A model generated the notes under the pieces. The model searched no databases and was not told the origin of the DNA. It worked only from the letters and a program-made list of their open reading frames with translations. A stretch of DNA of 64,000 bases from Oxalobacter formigenes (GTDB taxonomy: Bacteria; Pseudomonadota; Gammaproteobacteria; Burkholderiales; Burkholderiaceae_D): NCBI GenBank assembly GCA_023667225.1, contig JAMPAN010000001.1, positions 245,024 through 309,023 of the forward strand, written 5' to 3'. Shown here one piece after another: positions 7,666 through 16,841 of this stretch. The position numbers and the translations under genes were made by a program. Positions within the stretch are counted from its first letter, which is position 1; the number at the start of each line of letters is the position of its first letter.

Positions 7666-9468
7666 ATGACGGCTTCTTTTGCGCTCCATGGCGCGACGGT
7701 TTCCCGCGGTATTGCGATTGGACGCGCGCATGTGATTGCGCGCGCCGCGCTGGATATCAAGCATTATCTGGTTCCGGAAGAAAAAATTGAGGCGGAGGTG
7801 CAGCGGCTTGAGGCGGCGATTGAGGCTGTGCGCTGCGAGCTGAAGAGTATCGGGGAAAATCTTCCTTCGGATGCGCCTGTCGAGCTTTCTGCTTTTCTTG
7901 ACGTTCATGCGCTGATTCTTTCGGATGCCATGATTGCGAAGGAGCCGCTCCAGATTATCCGGACACGGCAATATAACGCGGAATGGGCGCTTCTGACGCA
8001 GATTGAGGATTTGTCTGCCCAGTTTGACGGGATTGAAGACCCGTATCTCCGGGAGCGCAAGGCGGATATCCGGCAGGTGGCCGAGCGCGTGATGAAGAAT
8101 TTGCAGGGGCAGGCAGGGGAATCGCCTCCGGAGCCGCCGGTTCTGGCCGGGATGCCGGAAGACGAGCGCGTGGACATGATTGTGGTGGCTTATGATCTTT
8201 CGCCTGCCGACATGCTTCATTTCCGGGACCGGATTTTCAGCGGGTTTATTTCCGAGGTGGGCAGCCGCAATTCCCATGCCGCTATTGTGGCAAGAAGTAT
8301 TGATGTGCCGGCTGTTTTCGGGCTGCCCAATGCGCTTTCGCTTATCCGGCAGGACGATTGGCTGATTATTGACGCCGATACCGGCGTGGTGGTGGTAAAT
8401 CCGATGGCGCTGGTACTGGAGCAATACCGTATCAGGCAGGCGGCCAGGGAAAAGGCGCTGAAGAAGTTAAGCCGGTTAAGAAAGACGCCGGCGGCAACCT
8501 GCGACGGGACGCCGGTGACGCTGATGGCCAATATCGAGTTTCCGGACGATTGCAACGCAGCGCTGGAAAATGGCGCCAGCGGTATCGGCCTTTTCCGTTC
8601 CGAATTTCTCTTTATGAGCAAAACCGGCGATATCGGCAAATTGCCGGGTGAGGAAGAGCAGTTCGAGGCGTATAAAAAAGCGGTTTCCATCATGCGGGGC
8701 CGTCCGGTGACGATTCGCACGCTGGATATCGGCGCGGACAAGCCGGCGGGGATTTCGGATTTCAGCACGCTGAATCCGGCTTTGGGAAAGCGGGCTATCC
8801 GTTTTTGCCTGGCGGAGCCGGAGTTTTTCCTGACCCAGCTTCGCGCTATTTTGCGGGCTTCTGCTTTCGGGCCGGTGAAGCTGCTGGTTCCGATGCTGGT
8901 TCATGCCTTTGAGATTGACCAGACGCTGGCGATGATTGAGCAGGCCAAGTCGCAGTTAAAGGCGGACAAAATCAAGTATGACGACAAAATGCCCATCGGG
9001 GCCATGGTGGAGGTGCCCGCCGCTATTTTGGCGCTGCCGATGTTTACCAGGCGGCTGGATTTTCTTTCGATCGGCACCAATGACCTGATTCAGTATGCGC
9101 TGGCGATTGACAGGGTGGATCCGGAGGTGGCCCATTTGTACAATCCGCTGCATCCGGCGATTTTGTCTTTGCTTTCCCTTGCTATCCGGACGGGCGCCAG
9201 GGCAGGGATACCGGTTTCCCTCTGCGGGGAACTGGCGGGGGACCCTGCCATGACCCGGCTGCTTCTCGGCATGGGGCTGCGGGAGTTTTCCATGCATTCT
9301 ACCCAGCTGTTGACGGTGAAACAGGAAATTTTGAATGCCAGCCTGCCGCAGCTGGAATCCAGGGTAAAACGGATTCTGAAGCTGGTTGAGCCGGATGCGA
9401 TTGAACGGGCGGTGGAAAAAATCAGGCAGCTGCCGCCGGCAGAACAAGCCGGGAAAGGGGCGGTTTGA
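7666..9468 (+). CDS. ptsI: phosphoenolpyruvate-protein phosphotransferase (enzyme I)
   Basis: A 600-residue enzyme I that transfers phosphate from PEP to HPr. The N-terminal domain carries His204 in GSRNSHAAIVARS, the active-site histidine. The C-terminal TIM barrel has the PEP-binding segments GIGLFRSEFLFM and SIGTNDLIQYALAIDR and the catalytic cysteine near residue 520 in SLCGELAGDP. The start at 7666 (MTASFALHG) has GGGGAAG directly upstream and fits the family. An ATG at 7651 is an alternative. All three soluble PTS parts are present; no permease component is seen. Confidence 0.95.
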   Translation: MTASFALHGATVSRGIAIGRAHVIARAALDIKHYLVPEEKIEAEVQRLEAAIEAVRCELKSIGENLPSDAPVELSAFLDVHALILSDAMIAKEPLQIIRTRQYNAEWALLTQIEDLSAQFDGIEDPYLRERKADIRQVAERVMKNLQGQAGESPPEPPVLAGMPEDERVDMIVVAYDLSPADMLHFRDRIFSGFISEVGSRNSHAAIVARSIDVPAVFGLPNALSLIRQDDWLIIDADTGVVVVNPMALVLEQYRIRQAAREKALKKLSRLRKTPAATCDGTPVTLMANIEFPDDCNAALENGASGIGLFRSEFLFMSKTGDIGKLPGEEEQFEAYKKAVSIMRGRPVTIRTLDIGADKPAGISDFSTLNPALGKRAIRFCLAEPEFFLTQLRAILRASAFGPVKLLVPMLVHAFEIDQTLAMIEQAKSQLKADKIKYDDKMPIGAMVEVPAAILALPMFTRRLDFLSIGTNDLIQYALAIDRVDPEVAHLYNPLHPAILSLLSLAIRTGARAGIPVSLCGELAGDPAMTRLLLGMGLREFSMHSTQLLTVKQEILNASLPQLESRVKRILKLVEPDAIERAVEKIRQLPPAEQAGKGAV

Positions 9469-9493
9469 CGTTGGCGGGGGACTTCGCTATGCT
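9465..9493 (+). promoter_or_regulatory. sigma-70-like promoter for the metX riboswitch transcript
   Basis: TTGACG (9465-9470) and TATGCT (9488-9493) with an exact 17-bp spacer. The predicted transcription start is near 9500, which is the first base of the riboswitch stem. That coincidence strengthens both calls. Confidence 0.55.
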
Positions 9494-9500
9494 TGCACTG

Positions 9501-9574
9501 TTGCGCCGATTTGAACTTGTCAGCTTGCGGGCGCAAAGGGATACCTGAAAACAAATGCGGCTAAAGCGAGCTTG
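9501..9574 (+). promoter_or_regulatory. SAM-II-like riboswitch ahead of metX
   Basis: A stem TTGCGCC/GGCGCAA (9501-9507 with 9530-9536) closes a 22-nt loop beginning GATTTGAAC. It is followed by AAATGCGGCTAAA (9553-9565), close to the conserved 3' half of SAM-II (metA-motif) aptamers, whose crystallised metX member has AAATGTAGCTAAA. The loop segment AGCTTGC (9522-9528) can pair with GCGAGCT (9566-9572), giving the H-type pseudoknot expected of SAM-II. It lies directly upstream of metX, a classic SAM-II target. SAM-II is best known from alpha-proteobacteria. The class assignment is by eye and needs a covariance-model search. Confidence 0.72.
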
Positions 9575-9579
9575 AAGAC

Positions 9580-9612
9580 AAGCCCGACGGCCCGCTGCTT
9601 TCGGGCTTTTTT
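9580..9612 (+). terminator. intrinsic terminator of the metX leader
   Basis: An 8-bp stem AAGCCCGA/TCGGGCTT (9580-9587 with 9601-9608) runs into six T residues (9607-9612). A competing hairpin GCTTG-AAGA-CAAGC (9570-9583) uses the last bases of the pseudoknot strand and the first bases of the terminator stem. Ligand binding should therefore favour termination and ligand absence read-through into metX. Confidence 0.75.
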
Positions 9613-9661
9613 CATCAGGAAAAGAGAAGCATTATGCGGTTTGTAAAGGCAGGATAGGGAA

Positions 9662-10798
9662 ATGACTTCTGTTGGCGTTGTAACTGCCCGTTCCATGGAT
9701 TTTGATGTGCCGCTGTCTTTGCAAAGCGGCGCGGTGATTGCCCGTTATACGCTGATGTACGAGACTTACGGGCAGCTGAATGCGGATAAATCCAATGCAG
9801 TGCTGATTTGCCATGCCCTGAATGCTTCCCACCATGTGGCGGGCTATTATGCCGGGCAGCCCAAAAATACCGGGTGGTGGGACAATATGGTCGGGCCGGG
9901 CAAGCCGGTGGATACGAACCGCTTTTTTGTGATTGGTGTCAATAATCTGGGTTCCTGTTTTGGCTCAACGGGACCGATGCATGTCAATCCGGAAACCGGC
10001 AAACCGTACGGCCTGGATTTTCCGGTGGTGACGGTGGAAGACTGGGTGCGCTCGCAAGCCCGCCTGGCGGATGCGCTGGGGATTAAAAAGTTTGCGGCGG
10101 TGATGGGCGGTTCGCTCGGCGGAATGCAGGCGCTGGCCTGGAGCATGATGTTTCCTGACCGGCTGGAACATTGTATTGCCATTGCCTCGACTGCCAAGCT
10201 GACTGCGCAGAATATTGCGTTTAATGATGTGGCGCGCCAGGCAATTTTATCTGACCCGGATTTTTATGGCGGGGATTTTTATTCGCACGGGGTAGTGCCG
10301 AAGAACGGTTTGCGTGTGGCACGCATGATTGGCCATATTACGTACCTTTCCAATGCGGATATGTCCGAAAAGTTTGGCCGGATGCTGCGTTCGGGACAGT
10401 ATCTTTTCGGTTTTGGCGTGGAGTTCGAGATTGAATCCTACCTGCATTATCAGGGGGACAAGTTTTCTTCCTATTTTGACGCCAATACGTATCTCCTGAT
10501 TACGCGGGCGCTGGATTATTTTGACCCGGCGGCGGCTTGCGGCGGCGATTTGACGCAGGCGCTGGCAGGAACGCAGGCCAGGTTTTTGCTGGTTTCCTTT
10601 ACGACTGACTGGCGTTTTTCTTCGGAGGCCAGCCAGGCGATTGTCCGGGCGCTGGTGGATAACCGCCGCCATGTGACTTATGCCAATATTGACGCACCGC
10701 ACGGGCATGATGCCTTTTTGCTGGAGGATGCGCGTTATCATGGCCTGATCCGCTCTTATTTCGACAGGATGTGGCAGGAAACCGGGGGGCAGGAATGA
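9662..10798 (+). CDS. metX: homoserine O-acyltransferase MetX, probably succinyltransferase
   Basis: A 378-residue alpha/beta-hydrolase that acylates homoserine to enter methionine synthesis. The nucleophile serine sits in [12 protein letters not shown] near residue 147. [23 protein letters not shown] and [12 protein letters not shown] form the family's acyl-CoA and homoserine pocket. Proteobacterial MetX proteins linked to metW are often succinyltransferases despite their common annotation as acetyltransferases, so succinyl-CoA is my preferred donor. The gene is controlled by the riboswitch and terminator just upstream and overlaps metW by 4 bp. Confidence 0.92.
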   Translation: MTSVGVVTARSMDFDVPLSLQSGAVIARYTLMYETYGQLNADKSNAVLICHALNASHHVAGYYAGQPKNTGWWDNMVGPGKPVDTNRFFVIGVNNLGSCFGSTGPMHVNPETGKPYGLDFPVVTVEDWVRSQARLADALGIKKFAAVMGGSLGGMQALAWSMMFPDRLEHCIAIASTAKLTAQNIAFNDVARQAILSDPDFYGGDFYSHGVVPKNGLRVARMIGHITYLSNADMSEKFGRMLRSGQYLFGFGVEFEIESYLHYQGDKFSSYFDANTYLLITRALDYFDPAAACGGDLTQALAGTQARFLLVSFTTDWRFSSEASQAIVRALVDNRRHVTYANIDAPHGHDAFLLEDARYHGLIRSYFDRMWQETGGQE

Positions 10799-11412
10799 TG
10801 GGGCCGGTAAAATTGCGGGAGCTGCGGGCAGACCTGGCGTTTATTGCCCACTGGGTGCCGGAAAAGGCGCATGTGCTGGATTTGGGATGCGGCGACGGCG
10901 CTATGCTGGAACATTTGCGGGTAACCAAGGGGTGTACCGGCTACGGGGTGGACATTGACGATGAGAAGATTTTAGGCTGCGCCAGCCGGGGGGTGGCGGT
11001 GATTCAGCAGGATCTGGAGAAGGGCCTGGATTTTTTTGCCGATGATGCCTTTGATACGGTTTTGTGCCTGTCTGCCTTGCAGATGATGGAGAATGTGGAA
11101 CAGCTGCTTCAGGATATTGCCCGTGTCGGCAAGGAGGCGGTGGTTTCTTTTCCCAATTTCGCCTATTGGCAAAACCGGCTGACTTTGTTGACCGGGCGGA
11201 TGCCGGTGACCCGCGCTATGCCGTATGAATGGTACGATACGCCGAATTTGCGCTGTGCCACGATCCATGATTTTGAAAGGCTGGCCAATCAGGTGGGGCT
11301 GGCTGTGACGGATTGCGTAGCGCTGCATTACGGCAGGCCGGTCTCTTTTCTGCGGAATTTGCGGGGATCGCTGGCGGTTTTCCGGCTGGGGAAGGCTTTT
11401 CCGCGTTTATGA
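10795..11412 (+). CDS. metW: methionine biosynthesis protein MetW
   Basis: A 205-residue class I SAM-methyltransferase-fold protein. [15 protein letters not shown] is the nucleotide-binding glycine motif. [10 protein letters not shown] follows, and [34 protein letters not shown] is characteristic of MetW. MetW works with MetX in methionine synthesis in proteobacteria that lack MetA; its exact reaction is not settled. The start overlaps the metX stop in an ATGA, and a second in-frame ATG follows at once. It overlaps the next gene in the same way. Confidence 0.92.
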   Translation: MMGPVKLRELRADLAFIAHWVPEKAHVLDLGCGDGAMLEHLRVTKGCTGYGVDIDDEKILGCASRGVAVIQQDLEKGLDFFADDAFDTVLCLSALQMMENVEQLLQDIARVGKEAVVSFPNFAYWQNRLTLLTGRMPVTRAMPYEWYDTPNLRCATIHDFERLANQVGLAVTDCVALHYGRPVSFLRNLRGSLAVFRLGKAFPRL

Positions 11413-12665
11413 ACCTGCCGGATCGCTTCTTTTTTAACGCATTTCACCGGCGGATGCTGGTTTGTGTGTTTATCGGCTTTTCATCCGGGCTGCCGCTTTT
11501 TATCCTGTTGAATCTGCTGCAGGCCTGGCTGGCCAAATCCGGGCTGGATGTGAAATCGCTGGGGTTGTTTGCGCTGGTGATGTTTCCCTATACCTGGAAG
11601 TTTTTCTGGGCGCCATTGATGGATCGTTTCAGTCTGGGGCGGATGGGCCGCCGCAGGGGGTGGATGGCAGCCACCCAGCTGGCGCTGTTTTTTTCGATTG
11701 GTTTTATGGGGATGCTTGACCCTTTGCGGCATTTGCCGGCCGTTGGGGTGCTTTGCACGCTTGTCGCCTTTTTGTCTTCCAGCCAGGATATTGTGCTGGA
11801 TGCTTTCCGGCGGGAGCTTTTGCCGGACAATGAGCAGGGCCTGGGCAGCGCGATTCATGTGAATGCCTACCGTATTGCCGGGATGGTTCCCGGCGCGCTT
11901 TCCCTGATTCTGGCTGACCGGATGAGCTGGCAGGGGGTTTTCTGGATTACGGCGGCATTCATGATTCCGGGGTTTGTCTGCACGCTTTTGGTGAAGGAGC
12001 CGGAGATTTATGGCGCGCCGCCGGCCAGCCTGCGCGAGGCTATTGTGCTGCCGTTTCGGGAATTTATTACGCGGGCCGGATGGCGGCAGGCGGTTTTGGC
12101 GCTTGGGTTTATTTTTTTGTACAAGCTGGGCGACAGCCTGGCAACGGCGCTGGCCACGAAGTTTTATCTGGATTTGGGCTTTTCCATGACGCAGATTGGG
12201 GTGATTGCCAAGACGACCGGTTTCTGGGCGAGCCTGCTGGGCGGGATGCTGGGCGGGGCCTGGATGGTGCGGCTGGGCATTAACCGGGCGTTGTGGCTGT
12301 ATGGTGCGGCGCAGGCGCTTTCCATTCTCGGTTTTTCGTGGATATCCCTGGCAGGGGCCGATCCGTATATTCTGGCGTTTGTGATTGGTTTTGAGGCGTT
12401 GGGCGTGGGGCTGGGTACGGCTGCTTTTGTGGCCTATATTGCCAGCACGACCGACAAGCGCTACAGCGCGACGCAGTTTGCCCTGTTTACCAGTCTTTCC
12501 GCCATTCCCCGCACGTTTATCAATGCCTCGGCTGGCTTTATTGTCGAGCAGACGGGATGGTTTATGTTTTTCAATCTGTGTTTTGTGCTGGCGCTGCCGG
12601 GGATGCTGCTATTGCCAAAGATTGCGCCCTGGCGCGGGAGCAGCCCAGGGAACAGGCTGAAATGA
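11409..12665 (+). CDS. AmpG-like major facilitator permease
   Basis: A 418-residue membrane protein with about 12 predicted transmembrane helices. Motifs such as GFSSGLPLFILLNLLQAWLA at the first helix and MFPYTWKFFWAPLMDRF match AmpG, the inner-membrane importer of anhydromuropeptides in wall recycling. Such AmpG homologues commonly follow metX-metW in beta-proteobacteria. Substrate specificity here is inferred. The start overlaps the metW stop (ATGA), so all three genes share one riboswitch-controlled transcript. Confidence 0.85.
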   Translation: MNLPDRFFFNAFHRRMLVCVFIGFSSGLPLFILLNLLQAWLAKSGLDVKSLGLFALVMFPYTWKFFWAPLMDRFSLGRMGRRRGWMAATQLALFFSIGFMGMLDPLRHLPAVGVLCTLVAFLSSSQDIVLDAFRRELLPDNEQGLGSAIHVNAYRIAGMVPGALSLILADRMSWQGVFWITAAFMIPGFVCTLLVKEPEIYGAPPASLREAIVLPFREFITRAGWRQAVLALGFIFLYKLGDSLATALATKFYLDLGFSMTQIGVIAKTTGFWASLLGGMLGGAWMVRLGINRALWLYGAAQALSILGFSWISLAGADPYILAFVIGFEALGVGLGTAAFVAYIASTTDKRYSATQFALFTSLSAIPRTFINASAGFIVEQTGWFMFFNLCFVLALPGMLLLPKIAPWRGSSPGNRLK

Positions 12666-12746
12666 CGGCCGGGCATTCGACACGGAAGGCTATCGGGGTT
12701 ATGATTTTCGCTTGTCCGGATTATCCATATCATGGAAGGGAAAAGT

Positions 12747-13949
12747 ATGTCGCAACAGTTTGGGGAAATGCCTGATAAAGCAGGTTTTTTTGGCGAGTAT
12801 GGCGGGCAGATGGTGCCGCCGGAACTGAAAGCCGCCATGGACAAGATCAGCAAGGCGTATGAGGAAGTCCGGCAGACGCAGGCTTTCCAGGATGAATTGC
12901 AGGAGTTGTACACTCATTATGTCGGCCGCCCAAGCCCGCTTTATTTTGCACGGAAACTCTCTGACAGGCAGGGAGGCGCACGTATTTTTATCAAGCGTGA
13001 GGATTTGAATCATACCGGGGCGCACAAGATCAATCATTGCCTGGGGCAGGCGCTGCTGGCGAAGTTTATGGGAAAGACCAAGGTGCTGGCTGAGACCGGC
13101 GCCGGGCAGCACGGGGTTGCCATGGCAACGGCCTGCGCACTGGTGGGGATTCCCTGTGAAGTTCATATGGGCGTGGTGGATATGGAAAAGGAACGCCCGA
13201 ATGTGACGAAGATGAAAATCCTGGGAGCGAAGATGGTGCCGGTCAGCCGGGGCACCCAAACCTTAAAGGATGCGGTTGACAGCGCTTTTGAGGAATATAT
13301 CCGGGATCCGGACAATTTCCTGTATGCGATTGGTTCGGCTGTGGGGCCCCACCCGTTTCCCAAGATGGTGCGCGACTTTCAGATGATTATCGGCAGGGAA
13401 GCCAGGGCGCAGTTTCTGGAGCGGGAAAAGAAGCTGCCGGATGTGGTGACGGCCTGTGTGGGCGGCGGTTCCAATTCCATCGGGATGTTTACGGAGTTTT
13501 TGCCGGATGAATCGGTGAAGCTGGTCGGGGTGGAGCCCGCCGGCAGGGGACTGGATACGCCTGACCATGCCGCAACGATGGCGCTGGGCAAAAAAGGCGT
13601 GCTGCATGGTTACAGGTGTTATGCCCTTCAGGATAAGGATGGCGAGCCGCTGCCGGTTTATTCGATTGCGTCCGGCCTGGATTATCCGGGAGTGGGGCCG
13701 CAGCACTGTTATCTGAAGGATTTGGGCCGGGTACAGTATGAGACGGCAACAGATGAGGAATGCCTGGACGCATTTTTGACGCTTTCGCGGGTGGAGGGCA
13801 TTATTCCTGCGCTGGAAAGCGCCCATGCGGTTGCCTATGCCATGAGGACGGCAAAGGGACTGGGGCCGGACAAGACGATTTTGGTGAATCTGTCGGGCCG
13901 GGGGGACAAGGACGCGGAGTTTGTGGCCTCTCATCCGGGTTTGTTGTAA
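12747..13949 (+). CDS. trpB: tryptophan synthase beta chain, stand-alone and divergent
   Basis: A 400-residue PLP enzyme that joins indole and serine. The PLP lysine is Lys94 in [17 protein letters not shown], the phosphate-binding GGGSNS and the C-terminal NLSGRGDKD are intact. The start at 12747 is chosen for GGAAGGGAAAAG just upstream; an ATG at 12732 is possible. It is unusual in two ways. There is no trpA or trpF beside it, whereas beta-proteobacteria normally have trpF-trpB-trpA. The lysine motif reads HKINHCLG rather than the usual proteobacterial HKVNN. Transfer or replacement is possible. It may act with a TrpA encoded elsewhere or as an indole-scavenging enzyme. Confidence 0.88.
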   Translation: MSQQFGEMPDKAGFFGEYGGQMVPPELKAAMDKISKAYEEVRQTQAFQDELQELYTHYVGRPSPLYFARKLSDRQGGARIFIKREDLNHTGAHKINHCLGQALLAKFMGKTKVLAETGAGQHGVAMATACALVGIPCEVHMGVVDMEKERPNVTKMKILGAKMVPVSRGTQTLKDAVDSAFEEYIRDPDNFLYAIGSAVGPHPFPKMVRDFQMIIGREARAQFLEREKKLPDVVTACVGGGSNSIGMFTEFLPDESVKLVGVEPAGRGLDTPDHAATMALGKKGVLHGYRCYALQDKDGEPLPVYSIASGLDYPGVGPQHCYLKDLGRVQYETATDEECLDAFLTLSRVEGIIPALESAHAVAYAMRTAKGLGPDKTILVNLSGRGDKDAEFVASHPGLL

Positions 13950-13972
13950 GGCTTTTTGCGCAAGCGGAGGGA

Positions 13973-14641
13973 ATGGTGAAGAGTCTGCGGCAGGATTTTA
14001 TCCGTTTTTCAGTGGATGCCGGGGTGCTGCGTTTTGGCGAATTTGTGACCAAGGCCGGGCGTACGTCCCCCTATTTTTTCAATGCGGGTCTTTTTAATGA
14101 CGGGCAGTCTCTTGGCAGGCTGGCCGGTTTTTATGCGCAGACGCTTTTGGATGCCGGTGTGGATTTTGATATGCTGTATGGCCCGGCCTACAAGGGGATT
14201 CCACTGGTGGCGGCTGTTGCAGTGGCCCTGGCGGAGAGGGGGCGCAATGTGCCTTTTGCCTATAACCGGAAGGAGGCCAAGGATCACGGGGAAGGCGGTA
14301 CGCTGGTGGGCGCACCGGTCAAGGGACGGGTTGTGATTGTGGATGATGTGATTTCCGCAGGCACTTCTGTCAATGAATCGGTTGAGGTGATCCGGCAGGC
14401 TGGCGGGCAGCCTGCTGCCGTTTTGATTGCGCTTGACCGGATGGAGCGTTCCGGCAGGGATGGGGCGTTGTCTGACCTTTCCGCTGTGCAGGAGGTAATG
14501 AAAGCCTGCCGGATGCCGGTGCTGTCTATTGCCAATTTGGATGACCTGATGGCTTATCTGGAGCAGGCCGGGGAAGATTTGGCCTTCTCGCAGTACAGGG
14601 GGGCGGTGGAGGCGTACCGTGCCCGCTATGGCGCTGTCTGA
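13973..14641 (+). CDS. pyrE: orotate phosphoribosyltransferase
   Basis: A 222-residue enzyme that converts orotate and PRPP to OMP in pyrimidine synthesis. The PRPP-binding signature [13 protein letters not shown] lies near residues 119-131. [21 protein letters not shown] near the N-terminus and [10 protein letters not shown] are family motifs. The start has the ribosome-binding site GGAGGG four bases upstream. It lies 23 bp after trpB and ends 4 bp before the stop of moeB on the other strand. Confidence 0.95.
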   Translation: MVKSLRQDFIRFSVDAGVLRFGEFVTKAGRTSPYFFNAGLFNDGQSLGRLAGFYAQTLLDAGVDFDMLYGPAYKGIPLVAAVAVALAERGRNVPFAYNRKEAKDHGEGGTLVGAPVKGRVVIVDDVISAGTSVNESVEVIRQAGGQPAAVLIALDRMERSGRDGALSDLSAVQEVMKACRMPVLSIANLDDLMAYLEQAGEDLAFSQYRGAVEAYRARYGAV

Positions 14642-14645
14642 CAGC

Positions 14646-15401
14646 TCAGGCGCTCTGGCTGCCGCAGACCGGGCAGGCGGCGTTGCGGTCAAGGTTCATT
14701 TGCGTCCAGGTCATTTTGAGGCCGTCCAAAAGCAGGAGTCTGCCAGCCAGCGATTCGCCGATGCCGGCAACGATCTTTAGGGCTTCTGCCGCCTGGGTAA
14801 CGCCAATTAGGCCGACTATCGGGGCAAAGACGCCAAATTGTGCGGCTTTTCTGTCCTGGAAGGGCTGATCGGCCGGAAAGAGGCAGGAATAGCAGGGCGC
14901 TGCCGGGTTTCTCATGTCATAGACGGATACCTGTCCGTCAAACCGGAGTACGGAGCCTGATACCAGCGGGAGGCGGCGTTTGACGCAAATCCGGTTGATG
15001 GTATGGCGGGTGGCAAAGTTGTCGCTGCAATCCAGGACAACGGAGGCGGTCTGTGCCAGCTCAAGCAGGCGGGATTCGTTTGGCCTTTCATTGAGGGCAA
15101 TGACTTCCACATCCGGATTGAGACGGGCCAGTGTCTGTTTTCCTGAAAGGACTTTGGGAATGCCAATGCTGTCTGTCATGTGCAGGATCTGACGGTGCAG
15201 GTTGGTCAGGTCAACGGTGTCATCGTCTACCAGGGTGATTTTGCCGATGCCGCTTGATGCCAGGTAGCAGCAGGCGGGCGACCCCAGGCCGCCCGCGCCG
15301 ATGACCAGCGCATGGGCTGCCAGGATGTTTTCCTGGCCTGTTTCTCCCATTTCCTTTAACAGGATGTGGCGGGAATACCGTTCGGCCTGATGGCTGTTCA
15401 T
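14646..15401 (-). CDS. moeB: MoeB/ThiF-family sulfur-carrier adenylyltransferase
   Basis: A 251-residue E1-like enzyme that adenylates the C-terminus of a MoaD- or ThiS-type sulfur carrier. The nucleotide site GAGGLGSPACCYLASSGIG lies near residues 36-54, followed by VDDDTVDLTNLHRQ and CSDNFATRHTIN. Two CxxC pairs (CYSCLFP and CPVCG) should bind structural zinc. The short length without a rhodanese domain fits MoeB. Its partner cannot be told from context. It lies 12 bp after ctpA on the same strand. Confidence 0.87.
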   Translation of the reverse strand: MNSHQAERYSRHILLKEMGETGQENILAAHALVIGAGGLGSPACCYLASSGIGKITLVDDDTVDLTNLHRQILHMTDSIGIPKVLSGKQTLARLNPDVEVIALNERPNESRLLELAQTASVVLDCSDNFATRHTINRICVKRRLPLVSGSVLRFDGQVSVYDMRNPAAPCYSCLFPADQPFQDRKAAQFGVFAPIVGLIGVTQAAEALKIVAGIGESLAGRLLLLDGLKMTWTQMNLDRNAACPVCGSQSA

Positions 15402-15413
15402 TTGGTGTATTGC

Positions 15414-16838
15414 CTATTTTCCGGTTTTTTCATTTTTTTTGCCGCTTTTTTCCTCGGCCTGGTTTTTGGAAAGTTTGACCGGCAGGCCTTTGAGGTGATT
15501 CAAGGCCTGTTTTAACTGGAAGTCGTCTTTGCTGCCGTATTCAAGCGGTTTGTATTTGCCGCTTAAGATGCGTTCTTCTTCCTCGCTGTTGATTTGCCGG
15601 GTTTCGGGATCGGCCGGAGCGGCATCGTTGGAGAGGTGTTTCAAAAGGTCGGCTTCTCTCAGGCGCAGGCTGTTGTAGCCGTCGCCTTCCGGGGTTTCTT
15701 CCACAATCAGATCGGGGACGATGCCTTTGGCCTGGATGGAACGTCCGCTTGGCGTGTAATAGCGCGCGGTGGTGAGTTTGATGGCGGTATCAGGCGAGAT
15801 CTGGCGGACAGTCTGCACAGAGCCTTTGCCAAAGGTTTGCGTGCCCATGATAACGGCCCGTTTGTGGTCTTGCAGCGCACCGGCCACAATTTCGGATGCG
15901 GAAGCGGAACCGGTGTTGACCAGCACAACCATGGGAACGGTTTTGATTTGTTTCGGGAGGGCGGAAAGGGGATCGTTCATCTGCCGCCCCGCATAAAATT
16001 CGGGACGGGCAAAGAAGGCGGCTTTGGATTCGGGCAGCTGGCCGTTGGTGGAAACGACAAGCACATCCTGCGGCAGGAAGATGGAAGCCACGCCGATGGC
16101 GCCCGGCAGGATGCCGCCCGGATCGTTTCGCAGATCCAGAACCAGCCCTTTAAGATGCGGATTCCTGGCATAGATGGCGTTAATTTTTGCCGACAGGTCT
16201 TCTACGGTGGGTTCCTGGAACTGGGCGACCCGCAGCCAGGCATAGCCCGGTTCAATGATTCTGGATTTGACGCTCCGGACACGGATTTCCTCGCGCACGA
16301 TGGTGAGCACCAGCGGCTTGTTCCCGTTTTTCCGGACGATGGTCAGCACGATTTTGGTTTGCGGTTCTCCCCGCATTCTTTTGACGGCTTCATCCAATGT
16401 CATGTCTTTGACGGAAACGCCGTCCAGCCGGGTAATCAGGTCTCCCGGTTTGATTCCTGCGCGGTAGGCAGGAGTGTCTTCAATGGGGGAAATGACCTTG
16501 ATGAAGCCGTCTTCGGTTCCCACTTCGATGCCCAGGCCGCCAAAGCGTCCCTGGGTGCCTTCTTTCAGTTCTTTGAGCGCTTTGGCATCAAGGTAGGCGG
16601 AGTGCGGATCAAGCGAGGCGACCATGCCGGAGATGGCTTCGGTGAGCAGCTTTTTATCGTCAACCGGCTCGACGTAGTCGGTTTTGATAAGCCCGAAGAC
16701 ATCGGAGAGCTGCCTTAATTCGTCCAAAGGAAGCGGTGCCGTCTGTTTCTGCGCCATAGCAGAAAATTGTGTGGAGGCGGCAATGCCTGTCAGTATGCCT
16801 AATCCGATCAGGATGAAATTGCGAAATTTTCCCTTCAT
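15414..16838 (-). CDS. ctpA: C-terminal processing peptidase, S41 family
   Basis: A 474-residue exported serine protease. An N-terminal hydrophobic helix (about residues 7-28) is a signal peptide or anchor. A PDZ domain (GGLGIEVGTEDGFIKVISP through RLDGVSV) spans about 95-180. The protease core has the catalytic serine in GSASASEIVAG and the lysine in TFGKGSVQ. The C-terminus is very lysine-rich. Such enzymes trim periplasmic proteins and act in wall turnover. The start has AGGTGAG just upstream and lies 3 bp after the envC stop, so the two are probably translated together. Confidence 0.92.
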   Translation of the reverse strand: MKGKFRNFILIGLGILTGIAASTQFSAMAQKQTAPLPLDELRQLSDVFGLIKTDYVEPVDDKKLLTEAISGMVASLDPHSAYLDAKALKELKEGTQGRFGGLGIEVGTEDGFIKVISPIEDTPAYRAGIKPGDLITRLDGVSVKDMTLDEAVKRMRGEPQTKIVLTIVRKNGNKPLVLTIVREEIRVRSVKSRIIEPGYAWLRVAQFQEPTVEDLSAKINAIYARNPHLKGLVLDLRNDPGGILPGAIGVASIFLPQDVLVVSTNGQLPESKAAFFARPEFYAGRQMNDPLSALPKQIKTVPMVVLVNTGSASASEIVAGALQDHKRAVIMGTQTFGKGSVQTVRQISPDTAIKLTTARYYTPSGRSIQAKGIVPDLIVEETPEGDGYNSLRLREADLLKHLSNDAAPADPETRQINSEEEERILSGKYKPLEYGSKDDFQLKQALNHLKGLPVKLSKNQAEEKSGKKNEKTGK

Positions 16839-16841
16839 ATC

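Noticed and set aside
7381-8424. An open frame of about 350 codons antisense to ptsH and ptsI.
   Set aside because: Both sense genes are certain and the antisense product has no recognisable features.
12666-12746. The gap upstream of trpB, examined for a Trp-rich leader peptide or attenuator.
   Set aside because: No run of Trp codons, no terminator hairpin and no alternative pairing are visible.
15594-16718. An open frame of about 370 codons antisense to ctpA.
   Set aside because: Composition is that of a shadow frame (Gly, Phe and Asp rich), with no motif and no ribosome-binding site.
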